Source: Streptoalloteichus hindustanus (GTDB lineage Bacteria; Actinomycetota; Actinomycetes; Mycobacteriales; Pseudonocardiaceae). From it: a stretch of 64,000 bases of DNA. Numbering within the stretch: position 1 is the first letter of the stretch; every line of letters begins with the position of its first letter. Where the stretch lies: assembly GCF_900129375.1 (NCBI RefSeq), contig NZ_FQVN01000003.1, positions 248,001 to 312,000 on the forward strand, in the 5' to 3' direction. The notes beneath the pieces were generated by a model that saw only the letters and a list, made by a program, of their open reading frames with translations, did no database searches and was not told the DNA's origin. Shown piece after piece: positions 35,746-47,566 of the stretch. Position numbers and translations under genes: made by a program.

Positions 35746-37277
35746 CGTCCGGCCCCCAGCGGGCCGCCGTCCGCCGGGCGGGCGTCGTCGGCCGCGCCCG
35801 CGCCCCGGTCGAGCTCGGCGAGCAGCTCGGGGCCGAGCATCGTCACGTCGCCGGCGCCCATCGTGATCACCAGGTCGCCCGGCCTGGCCAGCGCCGCCAA
35901 CAGGGCGGGCACCCGCTGGAAGGACGGCTCGAACCGGACCCGGTCGGCCGGCGGCGGCACGGCGTCGGCCACGAGCTGCCCGGTCACCCCGGGCTCCGGC
36001 TCCTCCCTGGCGCCGTACACGTCGAGCACGACCACCTCGTCGGCCAGCCCCAGCGCCGCGCCGAACTCGCCGGCGAAGGTCCTGGTCCGCGAGTACAGGT
36101 GCGGCTGGAACGCCACCAGCACCCGCCCCGCGCCCGCCACCGGGCGGGCGGCCCGCAACTGCGCCTCGACCTCGGTCGGGTGGTGCGCGTAGTCGTCGTA
36201 GACCCGCACCCCGCCGGCCACGCCCTTGAACTCGAAGCGCCGCCGCACCCCGCCGAACGCGGCCAGCCCGGCCAGCAGGCAGTCCCGCTCCGCGCCCAGC
36301 TCCAGGCCGGCCAACAGCGCGGCGAGCGCGTTCATCGCCATGTGCTCGCCGGGCACCGCGACCCGGACCTCCACGCGCTCGCCGCCCAGCTCGACGACGA
36401 CCACGCCGCCGGCGCCGTGCGGTCCGGCCGGCTCGCCCAGCTCGCTGGAGCCGTCCGCGTGGTACTCCAGCACCCGGGCCGCGCCCGGCCCCTCGGCGCG
36501 CCGGCCGTAGCGGCGCACCCGCAGGCCGACGGCCTCCGCCCGGTCGGCCAGCGCGGCCGCGCCCGGGTCGTCGGCGCACACGACCAGCACCCCGCCGGGC
36601 TCGATCCGCTCCAGGAACCGCTCGAACACCTCGGTGTACGCCTCGACGGTGCCGTGGTGGTCGAGGTGGTCGGCCTCGACGTTGGTCACCACCGCCACCG
36701 ACGGCGAGAAGGCCAGGAACGAGCCGTCGCTCTCGTCGGCCTCGGCGACGAACACCCCGCCCTCGCCGTGGTGCGCGTTGGCCCCGGACTCGTTGAGGTC
36801 GCCGCCGATGGCGAACGACGGGTCCAGCCGGCAGCGCTGCAACGCCACGGTGAGCATCGACGTGGTCGACGTCTTGCCGTGGGTGCCGGCGACGCAGGCG
36901 ACGCGGTGCCCGGCCATCAGCGCGGCCAGCGCCTCCGCCCGCCGCAGCACGGTCGCGCCCCGCTCCCGCGCGGCGACCAGCTCCGGGTTGTCCGGCCGGA
37001 TCGCGGTGGAGACGACCACCGCGGTCGGCGGCTCGCCGAGCTGGTGCACGTTCGCGGCGTCGTGGCCGACGGCGACGGCGGCCCCCTGGGCGCGCAGGGC
37101 GAGCACCGTGCGCGACTCCTTGGCGTCCGAGCCGGACACCTGGGCGCCCCTGGCGAGCAGGATGCGCGCGATCCCGCTCATGCCGGCGCCACCGATGCCC
37201 ACCAGGTGCACCCGGCGCAGCGCCTCGGGCACCTGGGCGGCGGCCCCGTCGGGCCGGGGGGTCGGGACGGCGGTCAC
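35742..37277 (-). CDS. murC: UDP-N-acetylmuramate--L-alanine ligase
   Basis: ATP-dependent ligase adding L-Ala to UDP-MurNAc. 511 residues: [20 protein letters not shown] near residue 22, the Mur ATP loop [13 protein letters not shown] near residue 125, [22 protein letters not shown] and [13 protein letters not shown] 37277 overlaps the murG stop (GTGA). Confidence 0.96.
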   Translation of the reverse strand: MTAVPTPRPDGAAAQVPEALRRVHLVGIGGAGMSGIARILLARGAQVSGSDAKESRTVLALRAQGAAVAVGHDAANVHQLGEPPTAVVVSTAIRPDNPELVAARERGATVLRRAEALAALMAGHRVACVAGTHGKTSTTSMLTVALQRCRLDPSFAIGGDLNESGANAHHGEGGVFVAEADESDGSFLAFSPSVAVVTNVEADHLDHHGTVEAYTEVFERFLERIEPGGVLVVCADDPGAAALADRAEAVGLRVRRYGRRAEGPGAARVLEYHADGSSELGEPAGPHGAGGVVVVELGGERVEVRVAVPGEHMAMNALAALLAGLELGAERDCLLAGLAAFGGVRRRFEFKGVAGGVRVYDDYAHHPTEVEAQLRAARPVAGAGRVLVAFQPHLYSRTRTFAGEFGAALGLADEVVVLDVYGAREEPEPGVTGQLVADAVPPPADRVRFEPSFQRVPALLAALARPGDLVITMGAGDVTMLGPELLAELDRGAGAADDARPADGGPLGAGR

Positions 37278-38410
37278 CGGCTCATCACCTCGAGCACGAT
37301 CGCGGCGAGCTGGTCGGCCGCGTTCCGGTGTCCGCTGTCGCGGGTGGCGGCGCTCATCGCGGCCAGCCGCTGGGGGTCCCGCAGCAGCGGGATCACCACG
37401 TCGGTGATCTTCTGCGTGCTCAGCTCGCCGTCCGGCACCAGCAGCCCGCCGCCGGCGTTGACCACCGGCTGGGCGTTGAGCGCCTGCTCGCCGTTGCCGT
37501 GCGGCAGCGGGACGAACACGGCCGGCAGCCCGACCGCCGACACCTCGGCGACGGTCATCGCGCCCGAGCGGCACAGCACCAGGTCGGCCGCGGCCAGCGC
37601 CAGGTCCATCCGCTCCAGGTAGGGCACGGGCACGTAGGCCGGCGCCCCCGGCTTGTGCTGCACGGCCACGCTGTTCTTCGGGCCGAACGCGTGCAGCACG
37701 CCGATCCCGGCCTCCGCGAGCGCGCCAGCCGCCCCGGACACCGCGGTGTTGAGGGTGCGCGCGCCCTGCGAGCCGCCGAACACCAGCAGCGTGGGCGCGT
37801 CCTCGTCGAGCATGAAGTGCCGGCGCGCCTCGGCGCGCAGCGCGGCCCGGTCCAGGCTGGTGATCGAGTGCCGCAGCGGGATGCCGATCACCTGCGCGCC
37901 GGGCAGCCCGCTGCCGGGCACCGCCGCCAGCACCCGCTCGGCGAACCGGGCGCCGACCTTGTTGGCCAGCCCGGCCCGCGCGTTGGCCTCGTGCACCACG
38001 ATCGGCAGCCGGCCCCTGGCCGCCAGGTACGCGGGCAGCGCCACGTACCCGCCGAACCCCACCACCACGTCCGCGCCGACCCGCTCGAAGACGTTCCTGG
38101 TCTGCTTGACCGCCGACCGCACCCTCAGCGGCAGCCGCAACAGCTCCGGGCTCGGCTTGCGGGGCAGCGGAACCGGTGGGATCAGCTCCAGTGGGTAGCC
38201 GCGGGACGGCACCAGCTTGGTCTCCAAACCCCGCTCGGTGCCCAGCGCGACGACCCGCGCGTCCGGCCGCAGCCGACGCACCGCGTCGGCCAGGGCCATC
38301 GCCGGCTCGATGTGGCCCGCCGTGCCACCGCCGGCGACCACCACGCAGGGCCCACCCTGCACGGCACCGCCCGGCCGGTTCGCCGGCGCGGCCCCGTTCT
38401 GCCCAGTCAC
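37274..38410 (-). CDS. murG: Undecaprenyl-PP-MurNAc-pentapeptide GlcNAc transferase
   Basis: GT28 glycosyltransferase converting lipid I to lipid II at the inner membrane face. 378 residues: [19 protein letters not shown] near residue 24, [40 protein letters not shown] and [30 protein letters not shown] (nucleotide-sugar site). The GTG shares one base with the ftsW stop. Confidence 0.96.
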   Translation of the reverse strand: MTGQNGAAPANRPGGAVQGGPCVVVAGGGTAGHIEPAMALADAVRRLRPDARVVALGTERGLETKLVPSRGYPLELIPPVPLPRKPSPELLRLPLRVRSAVKQTRNVFERVGADVVVGFGGYVALPAYLAARGRLPIVVHEANARAGLANKVGARFAERVLAAVPGSGLPGAQVIGIPLRHSITSLDRAALRAEARRHFMLDEDAPTLLVFGGSQGARTLNTAVSGAAGALAEAGIGVLHAFGPKNSVAVQHKPGAPAYVPVPYLERMDLALAAADLVLCRSGAMTVAEVSAVGLPAVFVPLPHGNGEQALNAQPVVNAGGGLLVPDGELSTQKITDVVIPLLRDPQRLAAMSAATRDSGHRNAADQLAAIVLEVMSR

Positions 38411-39852
38411 TACCGCTGTCCTCCTTGTGCTGCTCCGCGTCTGCGCTGCTCGGGCGGCGCGCCCCGCCGGCCGCGCCGCCGCTCGTCCAGTGGGTGCACG
38501 ACCATCCGGCCCACGGCCCCGGTGGGCCGCCCGGCCCGCAGGGGCGGCCGTCCGGCCGGGGCGGCCGAGCGCGGCGCGCGCACCCTGCGGGCCGGCGGCC
38601 GGTACGGGTCCGGCATGGGCAGCCGCAGCCAGCGGCTGAAGCGGTCCTGGCCCTGCGCCCGCAGCGCCGAGACCGCCTCCGGCTCGTGCCTGGCGAAGTT
38701 CGCCAGCATGCCGAACACCAGCATGGTGGTGACCACCGAGGTCCCACCCGAGGAGATCAGCGGCAGCGTCAGCCCGGTGACCGGCAGCAGCCCGACCACG
38801 TACCCGATGTTGAACGCGGCCTGGCTGACCAGCCACACCGTCACGGTAGCCGCCACCAGCCTGATCCAGGGGTCGGTGTTGCGCGCCGCGATGCGCAGCC
38901 CCACGTAGGCCAGGGTGGCGAACAGGCCGAGCACCACCACGCAGCCGACGAACCCCAGCTCCTCGCCGATGATCGCGAAGATGAAGTCGTTGTGCACGTT
39001 CGGCAGGTAGTCCCACTTCGCGCTGGCCCGCCCGAGGCCCTTGCCGAAGAACCCGCCCTCGCCCAGCGCGTACAGCGCCTGCCGCGCCTGGAAGTTCGCG
39101 CCCTGCGGGTCGTCGTCCGGGTTGAGGAACCCGGTGATCCGGTCGAGGCGGTAGTTGGCGGTCGTGGCGAGGACCAGCGCGCCCGAGACCGCCGACAGGG
39201 TGATCCCGGCGAACAGCCGCAGGGGCGCGCCGGCGAACCACAGCAGGGCCAGCGGGATCACGCCGAGCGCGATCGTGCCGCCGAGGTCGGGCTGCATCAT
39301 GACCAGCGTGAACATCAGCAGCGCCACCGGCATCAACGGCACCAGCAGGTGGCGGTACTGGTGCAGCATCGCCCGCTTGATCACCAGGATGTGCGCGCCC
39401 CACAGCACGAGGGCGACCTTGGCGAACTCGACCGGCTGGAACGACAGCACCCCGCCGATCCGGAACCAGCTCCGGGTGTCGGTGCCCATGTCGGTGCCCA
39501 GGGGGGTGAGCACGAGGATGAGCAGCACCACGCCGGCCAGCAGGGCCGGGGGCGACAGCCGGCGCAGCACCCTCGGGGGAACGCGCAACGCCACCCAGAA
39601 GAGCACCAGGCCCACGCCGCAGTAGATGACCTGCTTCTGGAACACGCGGTAGGTGGTGCCGCCGTTGGCCAGCGACTCGATGCTGGACGCCGAGTACACC
39701 ATCACCAGGCCCAGCACGGTGAGCAGCCCGAACACCGCGAGGACCAGGTGGAAGGAGGTGAGGGGGCGGGCCAGCCAGGTGGTCAGGGCGACCCGCACCG
39801 AGGCGGGGCCGCCGACCCGGCCGGCCCTACCCGGCTCGGCGCGACGCGGCAC
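38410..39852 (-). CDS. ftsW: Septal peptidoglycan glycosyltransferase FtsW
   Basis: SEDS-family polymerase that works with PbpB to build septal peptidoglycan from lipid II. 480 residues with about 10 helices: [12 protein letters not shown] near residue 50, [60 protein letters not shown] and [12 protein letters not shown] are SEDS signatures. The last 80 residues are a basic, Arg/Pro-rich cytoplasmic tail, as in other actinobacteria where the tail binds FtsZ. Confidence 0.95.
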   Translation of the reverse strand: MPRRAEPGRAGRVGGPASVRVALTTWLARPLTSFHLVLAVFGLLTVLGLVMVYSASSIESLANGGTTYRVFQKQVIYCGVGLVLFWVALRVPPRVLRRLSPPALLAGVVLLILVLTPLGTDMGTDTRSWFRIGGVLSFQPVEFAKVALVLWGAHILVIKRAMLHQYRHLLVPLMPVALLMFTLVMMQPDLGGTIALGVIPLALLWFAGAPLRLFAGITLSAVSGALVLATTANYRLDRITGFLNPDDDPQGANFQARQALYALGEGGFFGKGLGRASAKWDYLPNVHNDFIFAIIGEELGFVGCVVVLGLFATLAYVGLRIAARNTDPWIRLVAATVTVWLVSQAAFNIGYVVGLLPVTGLTLPLISSGGTSVVTTMLVFGMLANFARHEPEAVSALRAQGQDRFSRWLRLPMPDPYRPPARRVRAPRSAAPAGRPPLRAGRPTGAVGRMVVHPLDERRRGRRGAPPEQRRRGAAQGGQR

Positions 39853-39858
39853 CGGCGA

Positions 39859-41307
39859 TCACCGACCCGGTCCCGAGGGGTCGGCGGTCTCGGCGATCAC
39901 CGCCCGCACCGCCTCGGCGAAGGCACGCCCACGGTGGGCGTAGTCGGTGAACATGTCGAGTGACGCCGCCGCCGGCGCCAGAAGCACAACATCACCCGGA
40001 CGGGCCAAGCTCCGGGCGGCTCGCACCGCTTCCCGCATGGCCCCATCGTCACCCGTGGTGACCTCGCGGACCGGGACCTCCGGGGCGTGTCGCGCCAACG
40101 CGGCCGCGATCCGGTCCCGGTCGACGCCCAGCAGCACCGCTCCGGCCAGCCGCGACGCGGCCCCGGCCACCAGCTCGTCCACCGACGCGCCCTTGAGCTG
40201 ACCGCCCGCCACCCACACCACCCGGTCGTGGGCGTGCAGCGACGCGGCGGCCGCGTGCGGGTTGGTGGCCTTGGAGTCGTCGACGTAGCGGACGTTCCCG
40301 GCCTCGGCGACCAGCTCGGCCCGGTGGGCGGCCGGCCGGTAGGCGCGCAGCCCGGCGCGCACAGCCGAGGCCGGCACCCCGTGCGCACGGGCCAGCGCGG
40401 CCGCGACCAGCGCGTCGGTCAGCCCGGGCGGGCCGCCCGGGCGCACGTCGGCGATCTCGGCGAGCGGCTCCCCGTCGGCGAAGGCCCGGTCCACCAGCGC
40501 GTCGCCGACCAGCCCGAGCTGGCCGGCGGCCGGCTCGGCCAGCGTCACCCCGACCCGCCGGGACGCCGGCGCCGCAGCCAGCAGGGCGGCGGCGTTGGCG
40601 TCGTCCACCCCGGCCACGGCCACGTCGCCGACCAGCGCCCGCGCCTTGGCCCCGGCGTAGGCGGCCATCGACCCGTGCCAGTCCAGGTGGTCCTCGGCGA
40701 CGTTGAGCACGGCGCCGGCGGCCGGCCGCAGCGACGGCGACCAGTGCAGCTGGAAGCTGGACAGCTCCACGGCGAGCACCCGGTGCCCGGCGCGGACCGC
40801 GTCCACCACGGGCAGGCCGACGTTGCCGCACGCCACCGCGTCCAGCCCGGCGGCACGCAGGATCGACTCCAGCATGCCGACGGTCGTGGTCTTGCCGTTG
40901 GTGCCGGTGACCGCGAGCCAGGTCGCCGGCCCCTCGCCGGCGTCGGCGGCCGCCGCCCTGGCCCGGTCCAGCCGCCAGGCCAGCTCGACCTCGCCGACCA
41001 CCTCGACGCCGGCGGCCGCGGCGGCGGCCAGCAGCGGGGTGTCCGGCCGCCAGCCCGGGCTGGTCACGACCAGCCCGGTGCCGGCGGGCGGCTCGGTCAG
41101 GCCGACCACCAGCTCCGCGCCCTCGGCCTGCAACGAGGCCAGCGCGGCCAGGCGCTCCTCGGCGGCGTCGGTGACGGTCACGCGCGCGCCGGCGGCCAAC
41201 AGCGCCTCGGCGGCGGAGCGGCCGGACACCCCGGCGCCGGCCACCAGCACCGGCGTGCCGGCCAGACCCGGCCAGCCCAGCGTCTCCGTTGCCGGCCTAG
41301 TTGCCAT
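39859..41307 (-). CDS. murD: UDP-MurNAc-L-alanine--D-glutamate ligase
   Basis: Adds D-Glu to the growing stem peptide. 482 residues: [17 protein letters not shown] near residue 20, the ATP loop [14 protein letters not shown] near residue 145, [21 protein letters not shown] and [20 protein letters not shown] 41307 overlaps the mraY stop by 11 bases. Confidence 0.95.
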   Translation of the reverse strand: MATRPATETLGWPGLAGTPVLVAGAGVSGRSAAEALLAAGARVTVTDAAEERLAALASLQAEGAELVVGLTEPPAGTGLVVTSPGWRPDTPLLAAAAAAGVEVVGEVELAWRLDRARAAAADAGEGPATWLAVTGTNGKTTTVGMLESILRAAGLDAVACGNVGLPVVDAVRAGHRVLAVELSSFQLHWSPSLRPAAGAVLNVAEDHLDWHGSMAAYAGAKARALVGDVAVAGVDDANAAALLAAAPASRRVGVTLAEPAAGQLGLVGDALVDRAFADGEPLAEIADVRPGGPPGLTDALVAAALARAHGVPASAVRAGLRAYRPAAHRAELVAEAGNVRYVDDSKATNPHAAAASLHAHDRVVWVAGGQLKGASVDELVAGAASRLAGAVLLGVDRDRIAAALARHAPEVPVREVTTGDDGAMREAVRAARSLARPGDVVLLAPAAASLDMFTDYAHRGRAFAEAVRAVIAETADPSGPGR

Positions 41308-42385
41308 TGAGGATCCCCGCCGCGTCGGCCCACTCGCTGTAGAACAGGCCGAGGCCGAACAGCACGCAGATGCCGGCCATCAGCCAGAACCGGATGATGA
41401 TCGTTGTCTCGGCCCAACCGGCGAGTTCGAAGTGGTGGTGGAACGGCGCCATCCGGAACAGCCGCCGCCGGGTGGTGCGGAAGACCGCGATCTGCAGCAC
41501 GACCGACAGCGCCTCGACCACGAACAGGCCACCGAGGACGATCATCAGCATCTCGGTGCGGGTGGTCATGGACAGGCCGGCCACCAGGCCGCCCAGCGCC
41601 AGCGAGCCGGTGTCGCCCATGAAGATCTTGGCGGGGGCCGCGTTCCACCAGAGGAAGCCGATGCAGCCGGCCATCGCCGCGGCCGCGACCACCGCGAGGT
41701 CCAGCGGGTCGCGCACGTTGTAGCAGCCGGGGCCGAACTGGCCGGGCACGCCGCAGTCGTAGCGGTACTGCCAGAAGGCCACCAGCACGTAGCCGGCCAG
41801 CACCATCGCCGAGGAGCCGGCGGCCAGGCCGTCCATGCCGTCGGTGAAGTTCACCGCGTTGGACCACGCGCTGACGGCCAGGTAGCAGAAGACGATGAAG
41901 CCGACGGTGCCGAACGAGATGACCGCGATGTCCCTGACGAAGGACAGGTGCGTCGAGGCCGGGGTCAGGTCCCGCTCGTCCGGGAACCGGATGACCAGGA
42001 TCGCGAAGATCACCGCGGCGGCGAACTGGCCGACCAGCTTCGCGGTCTTGTTCAGGCCCAGGTTGCGCTGCTTGCGGATCTTGATGAAGTCGTCGAGGAA
42101 GCCGACCAGGCCCAGCGCCGTGGTCAGCATCAGCACCAGCAGGCCGGACGCGGTCGGGCCCTGCTTGGAGACGGTGAGGTGGGTGGCGGCGTAGCCGGCC
42201 CACATGGCGAGCAGGATCGCGACACCGCCCATGGTGGGGGTGCCCCGCTTGCTCTTGTGGCCCTCCGGCGCCTCCTCCCTGATCTCCTGCCCGAAGCCCT
42301 GCCGGCTGAACACCTTGATCAGGTACGGGGTGAGCAGGATGGAGACGGCCAGCGCGATCGCGGCCGCGACCAGGATGTCCTTCAC
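41297..42385 (-). CDS. mraY: Phospho-MurNAc-pentapeptide transferase
   Basis: Integral membrane enzyme making lipid I from UDP-MurNAc-pentapeptide and undecaprenyl phosphate. 362 residues with 10 predicted helices. [13 protein letters not shown] near residue 43, GFLDDFIKI with the catalytic Asp pair, [24 protein letters not shown] and [13 protein letters not shown] (the HHH motif) are diagnostic. GTG overlaps the murF stop (GTGA). Confidence 0.96.
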   Translation of the reverse strand: MKDILVAAAIALAVSILLTPYLIKVFSRQGFGQEIREEAPEGHKSKRGTPTMGGVAILLAMWAGYAATHLTVSKQGPTASGLLVLMLTTALGLVGFLDDFIKIRKQRNLGLNKTAKLVGQFAAAVIFAILVIRFPDERDLTPASTHLSFVRDIAVISFGTVGFIVFCYLAVSAWSNAVNFTDGMDGLAAGSSAMVLAGYVLVAFWQYRYDCGVPGQFGPGCYNVRDPLDLAVVAAAAMAGCIGFLWWNAAPAKIFMGDTGSLALGGLVAGLSMTTRTEMLMIVLGGLFVVEALSVVLQIAVFRTTRRRLFRMAPFHHHFELAGWAETTIIIRFWLMAGICVLFGLGLFYSEWADAAGILNGN

Positions 42386-43851
42386 GCGGCCCCCTCCGTC
42401 CCGGCCAGCAGGGCCTGCGCGACCCGCTCCAGCCCGGCGGCGCGCGAGGCCTTCACCAGGACGACGTCACCCGGACGCAACTCGGCGCGCAGCAGCGCGA
42501 CGGCCGCCTCGACGTCGGGCACCAGAACCGACTCCTCTCCCCAGGACCCTTCCAAGTGCGCGCCCTGGTGCATCGGACGCGCCTGCTCGCCGACCACGAC
42601 CAGCCGGCTGACGTTGAACCGCACCGCGAGCCGACCGATCTCGTCGTGCTCGGCGGCGCTGCGCCCGCCCAGCTCGGCCATCGGCCCGAGCACCGCCCAG
42701 CTCCGGCGGCCCCTGGCCATGGCGACCAGGGTCTTCAGCGCGGCCCGCACCGACTCGGGGTTGGCGTTGTACGCGTCGTTGACCACGACGACGCCGTCGG
42801 GCCGCTCGGTGACCTCCATCCGCCACCGCGAGGCGGGGCGGGCGGCGGCCAGCTCCTCGGCCACCTGGTCCGGGCTCGCGCCCAGCTCCAGCGCCACCGC
42901 GACGGCGGCCAGGGCGTTGCCCACCTGGTGCTCGCCGTGCAGGCCGAGCAGCACCCGGGTCCGGCCAGCCGGGGTGACCAGCTCGAACCGGGGCCGGCCC
43001 AGCTCGTCGAGCTCGACGTCCTCGGCCCGCACGTCGGCGTCGGCGGACTGACCGAAGCGCACCACCCGCGCCGAGGTCCGCGCTGCCATCGCGGCGACCA
43101 GCGGGTCGTCCGCGTTGAGCACGGCGACGCCGCCGTCCTCGGCGGAGGGCAGCGCCTCGACCAGCTCGCCCTTGGCCCGCGCGATCGCCTCGCGCGAGCC
43201 GAACTCGCCCAGGTGCGCCGACCCGATGTTGAGGACGGCGCCGATCCGGGGCGGCGCGGTCCGGCACAGCGCGGCCACGTGGCCGACGCCGCGGGCGGAC
43301 AGCTCCAGCACGAGGTGGCGCGTGCGCTCGTCGGCCCGCAACGCCGTCCACGGGTGCCCCAGCTCGTTGTTGAACGAGCCCGGCGGGGCCACGGTCGGCC
43401 CCAGCGGCGCCAGCAGCCGGGCGATCAGGTCCTTGGTGGAGGTCTTGCCGGACGAGCCGGTCACCCCGACCACGGCCAGGCCGTCGGCGCTGAGCCGGTC
43501 GACGACGTGGCGGGCCAGCGCGGCCAGCGCGGCCAGCACCGCGGCCCCGGAGCCGTCCCGGTCGCCGGCCAGCACGTAGGACCGCTCGCCCCCGGAGGGG
43601 ACCGGCGGCACGATCACGGCCGGGGCGTCGACCTCCCTGGCCGCGAGCACGGCCACGGCGCCGGCGGCGACCGCCGTGCCGGCGAAGTCGTGCCCGTCCA
43701 CCCGCTCGCCGGGCACCGCGACGAACAACCCGCCCGGCGTCACCTTCCTGGAGTCGAACTCGACGGAGCCGGTGACCCGCTCCGTCCCGTCCGCGCCGTG
43801 CAACCGGCCGCCGACCACCTCGGCGATCTCGGCGAGGCTGAGCTCGATCAC
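42382..43851 (-). CDS. murF: UDP-MurNAc-tripeptide--D-alanyl-D-alanine ligase
   Basis: Adds D-Ala-D-Ala to complete the pentapeptide. 489 residues: [21 protein letters not shown] (ATP loop) near residue 125, [35 protein letters not shown] and [21 protein letters not shown] overlaps the murE stop (GTGA). Confidence 0.95.
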   Translation of the reverse strand: MIELSLAEIAEVVGGRLHGADGTERVTGSVEFDSRKVTPGGLFVAVPGERVDGHDFAGTAVAAGAVAVLAAREVDAPAVIVPPVPSGGERSYVLAGDRDGSGAAVLAALAALARHVVDRLSADGLAVVGVTGSSGKTSTKDLIARLLAPLGPTVAPPGSFNNELGHPWTALRADERTRHLVLELSARGVGHVAALCRTAPPRIGAVLNIGSAHLGEFGSREAIARAKGELVEALPSAEDGGVAVLNADDPLVAAMAARTSARVVRFGQSADADVRAEDVELDELGRPRFELVTPAGRTRVLLGLHGEHQVGNALAAVAVALELGASPDQVAEELAAARPASRWRMEVTERPDGVVVVNDAYNANPESVRAALKTLVAMARGRRSWAVLGPMAELGGRSAAEHDEIGRLAVRFNVSRLVVVGEQARPMHQGAHLEGSWGEESVLVPDVEAAVALLRAELRPGDVVLVKASRAAGLERVAQALLAGTEGAA

Positions 43852-45518
43852 GCGCCCTCCCCGCGGGACCGGGGTCCCCCGCCGGCCAGCCGGGCCCGCA
43901 CGGCCTCGGCGAGCACGGCGCGATCGGAGAACGGATGCACCACTCCTGCGACCTCCTGACCGGTCTCGTGTCCCTTGCCCGCGACGACGACGACGTCGCC
44001 GGGGCGCGCGCGCCGCACCGCCTCCGCGATGGCCTCCCGGCGGTCGCCGATCTCGACCACCTCGCCCCGGTCGGCCTCGGGCAGCGCGAGCGCGCCGGCG
44101 AGCACGGCGGCCCTGATGGCCGCCGGGTCCTCGCCGCGCGGGTTGTCGTCGGTGACCACCAGCAGGTCCGCCCCGCCGGCCGCGACCCCGCCCATCACGG
44201 GGCGCTTGGCCGCGTCGCGGTCACCGCCGCAGCCGAGGACAATGATCACACGTCCCGTCCGGCCGGCCCGCTCCTGCTGGGCGCGCACCGCCTCGAGCAC
44301 CGCCGACACCGCCGCCGGCTTGTGCGAGTAGTCCACGACGGCGGCGAAGTCCTGCCCGAGGTCCACCCGCTCCATCCGACCCGGAACGTCCACTTCGGAC
44401 AGTCCACGGGCCGCGTCGGCCGGGTCGACGCCGACCGCGTGCGCGCAGGCCAGCGCGAGCAGGGCGTTGGCGACGTTGAAGGTTCCCGGCAGCCGCACCG
44501 AGACCGGCGTGCGCCGGCCGTCCGGACCGACCGCGGTGAACGACTGCGCGCCGGTCGGGTGGGAGACCACGTCCACGGCCCGCCAGCCCGCCTCGCCGCC
44601 ACCACCGGCCACAGTGGACACCGTGACGGTGTCGGGCCGCACCAGGCGGCGGCCCCACTCGCCGTCCACGCACACCACCTCGTGCTCGGCCCTGCCGTCG
44701 AACAGCGCGGCCTTGGCGGCGAAGTAGTCCTCCATGTCGCGGTGGAAGTCCAGGTGGTCCTGGGAGAGGTTGGTGAACGCGCCGACCGCGAAGCGCGTGC
44801 CGGCCACCCGGCCCAGCGCCAGCGCGTGGCTGGACACCTCCATCGCCACGTGGCTCACGCCCCGCTCCAGCATGTGCGCGAACAGCGCCTGGAGGTCGGG
44901 GGCCTCGGGCGTGGTGAACGCGCTCTCCAGGCGCTCGCCGGCGATCCGGGTCTCCACTGTGCCGATCAGACCCGTGGTGTGGCCGGCGGCGCGCAGCGCG
45001 CCCTCCAGCAGACAGGTGGTGGTGGTCTTGCCGGACGTGCCGGTCACGCCGAGCACCGAGAGCCGGGTGGACGGGTTGCCGTAGACGTGGGCGGCGAGCC
45101 GGCCGACGACCGCCCGCGGGTCGGCGCACACCAGCACCGGAACCTCGCCGGAGCGGACCCGGGGCGCCTCGCGCACGGCGGGACGGGCGGCGCCGGCCTC
45201 GTCGGTGAGGACGACGGCGGCGCCGGCGGCCAGCGCCTGGTCGGCGAAGTCCGCGCCGTGCGCCCGGGCGCCGGCCAGGGCGGCGTAGAGGTCGCCGGGG
45301 CGCGCGTGCTGGGCACGCAGCGTCGCGCCGGTCACCGCCAGGGACCCGGCGACCTCCGGGTGCGGGCTCACCACCCGCGCGTCCGCCAGCCGGGCGATCT
45401 CGGCGACGGAGGTCGGTGTGACGTGCGACGGGCGGGGCGGGGCAGGCGCGACCTTGCCAGACAGGACGGGGGGCACGTCGCGGAAGGCTACCGGCGCACG
45501 GGGCGTGACCACCGCCAC
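43848..45518 (-). CDS. murE: UDP-MurNAc-dipeptide--meso-diaminopimelate ligase
   Basis: Adds the third stem-peptide residue. 556 residues: ATP loop VTGTSGKTTTTCLLEGAL near residue 160, EVSSHALALGRVAG, NLSQDHLDFHRDMEDYFAAK and the amino-acid specificity motif DDNPRGEDP; DNPR indicates meso-diaminopimelate, consistent with an actinomycete wall. Start GTG 45518 lies 12 bases past GGAGG; the in-frame GTG two codons on is an alternative. First gene of the tightly overlapped murE-to-ftsQ string, after a hairpin that follows pbpB. Confidence 0.95.
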   Translation of the reverse strand: MAVVTPRAPVAFRDVPPVLSGKVAPAPPRPSHVTPTSVAEIARLADARVVSPHPEVAGSLAVTGATLRAQHARPGDLYAALAGARAHGADFADQALAAGAAVVLTDEAGAARPAVREAPRVRSGEVPVLVCADPRAVVGRLAAHVYGNPSTRLSVLGVTGTSGKTTTTCLLEGALRAAGHTTGLIGTVETRIAGERLESAFTTPEAPDLQALFAHMLERGVSHVAMEVSSHALALGRVAGTRFAVGAFTNLSQDHLDFHRDMEDYFAAKAALFDGRAEHEVVCVDGEWGRRLVRPDTVTVSTVAGGGGEAGWRAVDVVSHPTGAQSFTAVGPDGRRTPVSVRLPGTFNVANALLALACAHAVGVDPADAARGLSEVDVPGRMERVDLGQDFAAVVDYSHKPAAVSAVLEAVRAQQERAGRTGRVIIVLGCGGDRDAAKRPVMGGVAAGGADLLVVTDDNPRGEDPAAIRAAVLAGALALPEADRGEVVEIGDRREAIAEAVRRARPGDVVVVAGKGHETGQEVAGVVHPFSDRAVLAEAVRARLAGGGPRSRGEGA

Positions 45519-45599
45519 CGGTGCCGCTCACCTCCTCCCATCGACGCAGGTCGGCGCGACCGGCCCGGAGGCGGGTCCGCGCCACGCCACCGGCACGGT

Positions 45600-45656
45600 G
45601 GCGGTTGTTATCGATCCTTTATCTCACCCGGTCGCCGACGGGCGCCGCCGGCGACC
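45600..45656 (-). terminator. Hairpin and AT-rich patch between pbpB and murE
   Basis: GGTCGCCG (45630-45637) pairs with CGGCGACC (45649-45656), directly after the pbpB stop. On the minus strand this is followed by an AT-rich patch (GATAAAGGATCGATAAC, 45621-45605), unusual at this GC. The layout suggests partial termination of pbpB mRNA and a secondary promoter for murE, the only break in the overlapping gene string. Confidence 0.55.
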
Positions 45657-45658
45657 GC

Positions 45659-47566
45659 TCAGCCCACCACGAGCTGCTGCACCGGGCCGGGTTCCGACGC
45701 CGGGATCTGGAAGCGCTGCGCCAGGTACGACGCGATGTCGTGGAACAGGGGCGCCGCCGTCTCGTTGTACGGCGCGACGGTGGGCGCGTCGAGCATCAGG
45801 CCCACGACGAACCGCGGGTCGTTGGCGGGCAGGATGCCGGCGAAGGTGATCCAGTGCTGCGAGCTGCTGTAGCAGCCGCAGGTCTTGTCCACCTGCTGCG
45901 CGGTCCCGGTCTTGCCGGAGATCTGGTAGCCCTCCAGGGCCGCCTCGGGCCCGGTGCCGCGCTGCGGCTGCGGCGCGGACTGCGTGACCGCCCGCATCAT
46001 GTCGCGCACCGTGCGCGCGGTCTCCGGGCTGACCACCTTCACGCCCTCGGGCCGCTTCATGTCCTTGCGCTGGCCGTCCGGACCGATCTCGGCCCGGATG
46101 ACCCGGGGCGGCACGCGCACGCCGTCGTTGGCGATCGCCTGGTACATCCCGGCCATCTGCAGGACGGTCACCGACAGGCCCTGCCCGATCGGCAGGTTGC
46201 CGAAGGTGCTGCCCGACCACTGCTGCCGGGCGGGCACCACGCCGGCGCTCTCCCCCTCCAGGCCCACGCCGGTGGCCTGGCCCAGCCCGAAGCGCCGCAG
46301 CATCTCGGCGAACCGCTCCTCCCCGACCTGCTGGGCCACCTTGATCGTGCCCACGTTCGAGGACTTGCCCAGCACGCCGGTGAAGGTCATCCGCTGCGTG
46401 CCGTGCGTCCAGGCGTCCTTGATCACCCGGTCGGCGACCTGGATGCTGCCGGGGACCTCCAGCACGGTGTCCGGCCGCACCAGGCCGTACTCCACGCCGG
46501 CGGCGGCCGTGACCACCTTGTTCACCGAGCCCGGCTCGAACGGGGTGGTCACGGCGGGGTTGCCCAGCCGGGGGTCGTCCTTGCTGAGCTTCTGGAGGAC
46601 GTTGGGGTCGTTCGGGTCGAAGGTCCTGTCGTTGGCCAGCGCGTACACCTCGCCGGTGCGCGCGTCCAGCACCACCGCGCTGCCGTTCTTCGCCCCGGAC
46701 TTGCGCACGTAGTCGGCCAGCATCCGCTGGACCTGGTACTGCACGTCCGAGTCGATGGTCAGCTCCAGGGTGGAGCCGGGCACCGCGGGTTCGAGCTGCC
46801 GCTCGGTGCCGGGCAGGACCATGTCGTCGTTGTTCTGCGCGGTCTCCACCACGCGGCGGCCGTCCCTGCCCGCGAGCAGCGAGTCCTGGAGGTTCTCCAG
46901 CCCGAGCAGGCCGCGGACCTTCTGGTCGTTGGGGTTGTCCATCCGCCAGTTGGCGAGGCCGATGATGTTGCTGGCCGGCTCGGCGCCCGGGTACTGCCGG
47001 ACCTCCCGGTACTCCTCGCCGATCTCCGCGAACTTCTTCACCTCGCGGATCTGCCGCGCCTGCTCCGGGCGCACCGAGTCGGCGAGGTAGAGGAAGCTCC
47101 TGTCACTGCGCAGCTTGGCGAGCAGCTCCCGCTCGGGGAACTCGTCGCCCAGCACCTCGTGCATGCCCTTGGCGATCTGCTCCGTGCGCTGGTCGGCGTT
47201 CATCTTGTACTGCTCGACGGTCTTGGGGTTGTCCCACTCCTTGCGGAGCTGGCGCGGCAGCACGTAGAGCGCCCTGCGCTCCTCGCTGAGCGCGAGCTGC
47301 CGCCCCGCCCGGTCGGTGATCGCACCGCGGCGGGCCGGGATCTTCTTCGTGGTCAGCCGCTGCTGCTGGGACTTCTGGGACAGGGCGTCGGCCTCCAGTC
47401 CCTGCACCTGCACCAGCTTCACCCCGGCGATCAGCAGCGCCGCCACCAGCAACGTCCGGCCCACGACGAGCCGTCTGCGGTGGTGCGCCCCGCCGGCCGG
47501 CCGCGCGGTGCGCACGGCGCGTACGGGACGACGGCGTGGCGCCGGTCCGCTGGCCCGCTGCATCAT
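45659..47566 (-). CDS. pbpB: Septal penicillin-binding protein (FtsI/PbpB)
   Basis: Class B transpeptidase of the divisome. 635 residues: basic cytoplasmic N-terminus, one membrane helix at about 34-50, dimerisation/pedestal domain, then the transpeptidase domain with the nucleophile in PGSVNK (Ser near 347), KSSNVGT (SxN) and ISGKTGTAQQ (KTG). The start is the first of two adjacent ATG codons at 47566, after GGGAGGTGG, and overlaps the ftsL stop. There is no PASTA domain. Confidence 0.95.
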   Translation of the reverse strand: MMQRASGPAPRRRPVRAVRTARPAGGAHHRRRLVVGRTLLVAALLIAGVKLVQVQGLEADALSQKSQQQRLTTKKIPARRGAITDRAGRQLALSEERRALYVLPRQLRKEWDNPKTVEQYKMNADQRTEQIAKGMHEVLGDEFPERELLAKLRSDRSFLYLADSVRPEQARQIREVKKFAEIGEEYREVRQYPGAEPASNIIGLANWRMDNPNDQKVRGLLGLENLQDSLLAGRDGRRVVETAQNNDDMVLPGTERQLEPAVPGSTLELTIDSDVQYQVQRMLADYVRKSGAKNGSAVVLDARTGEVYALANDRTFDPNDPNVLQKLSKDDPRLGNPAVTTPFEPGSVNKVVTAAAGVEYGLVRPDTVLEVPGSIQVADRVIKDAWTHGTQRMTFTGVLGKSSNVGTIKVAQQVGEERFAEMLRRFGLGQATGVGLEGESAGVVPARQQWSGSTFGNLPIGQGLSVTVLQMAGMYQAIANDGVRVPPRVIRAEIGPDGQRKDMKRPEGVKVVSPETARTVRDMMRAVTQSAPQPQRGTGPEAALEGYQISGKTGTAQQVDKTCGCYSSSQHWITFAGILPANDPRFVVGLMLDAPTVAPYNETAAPLFHDIASYLAQRFQIPASEPGPVQQLVVG

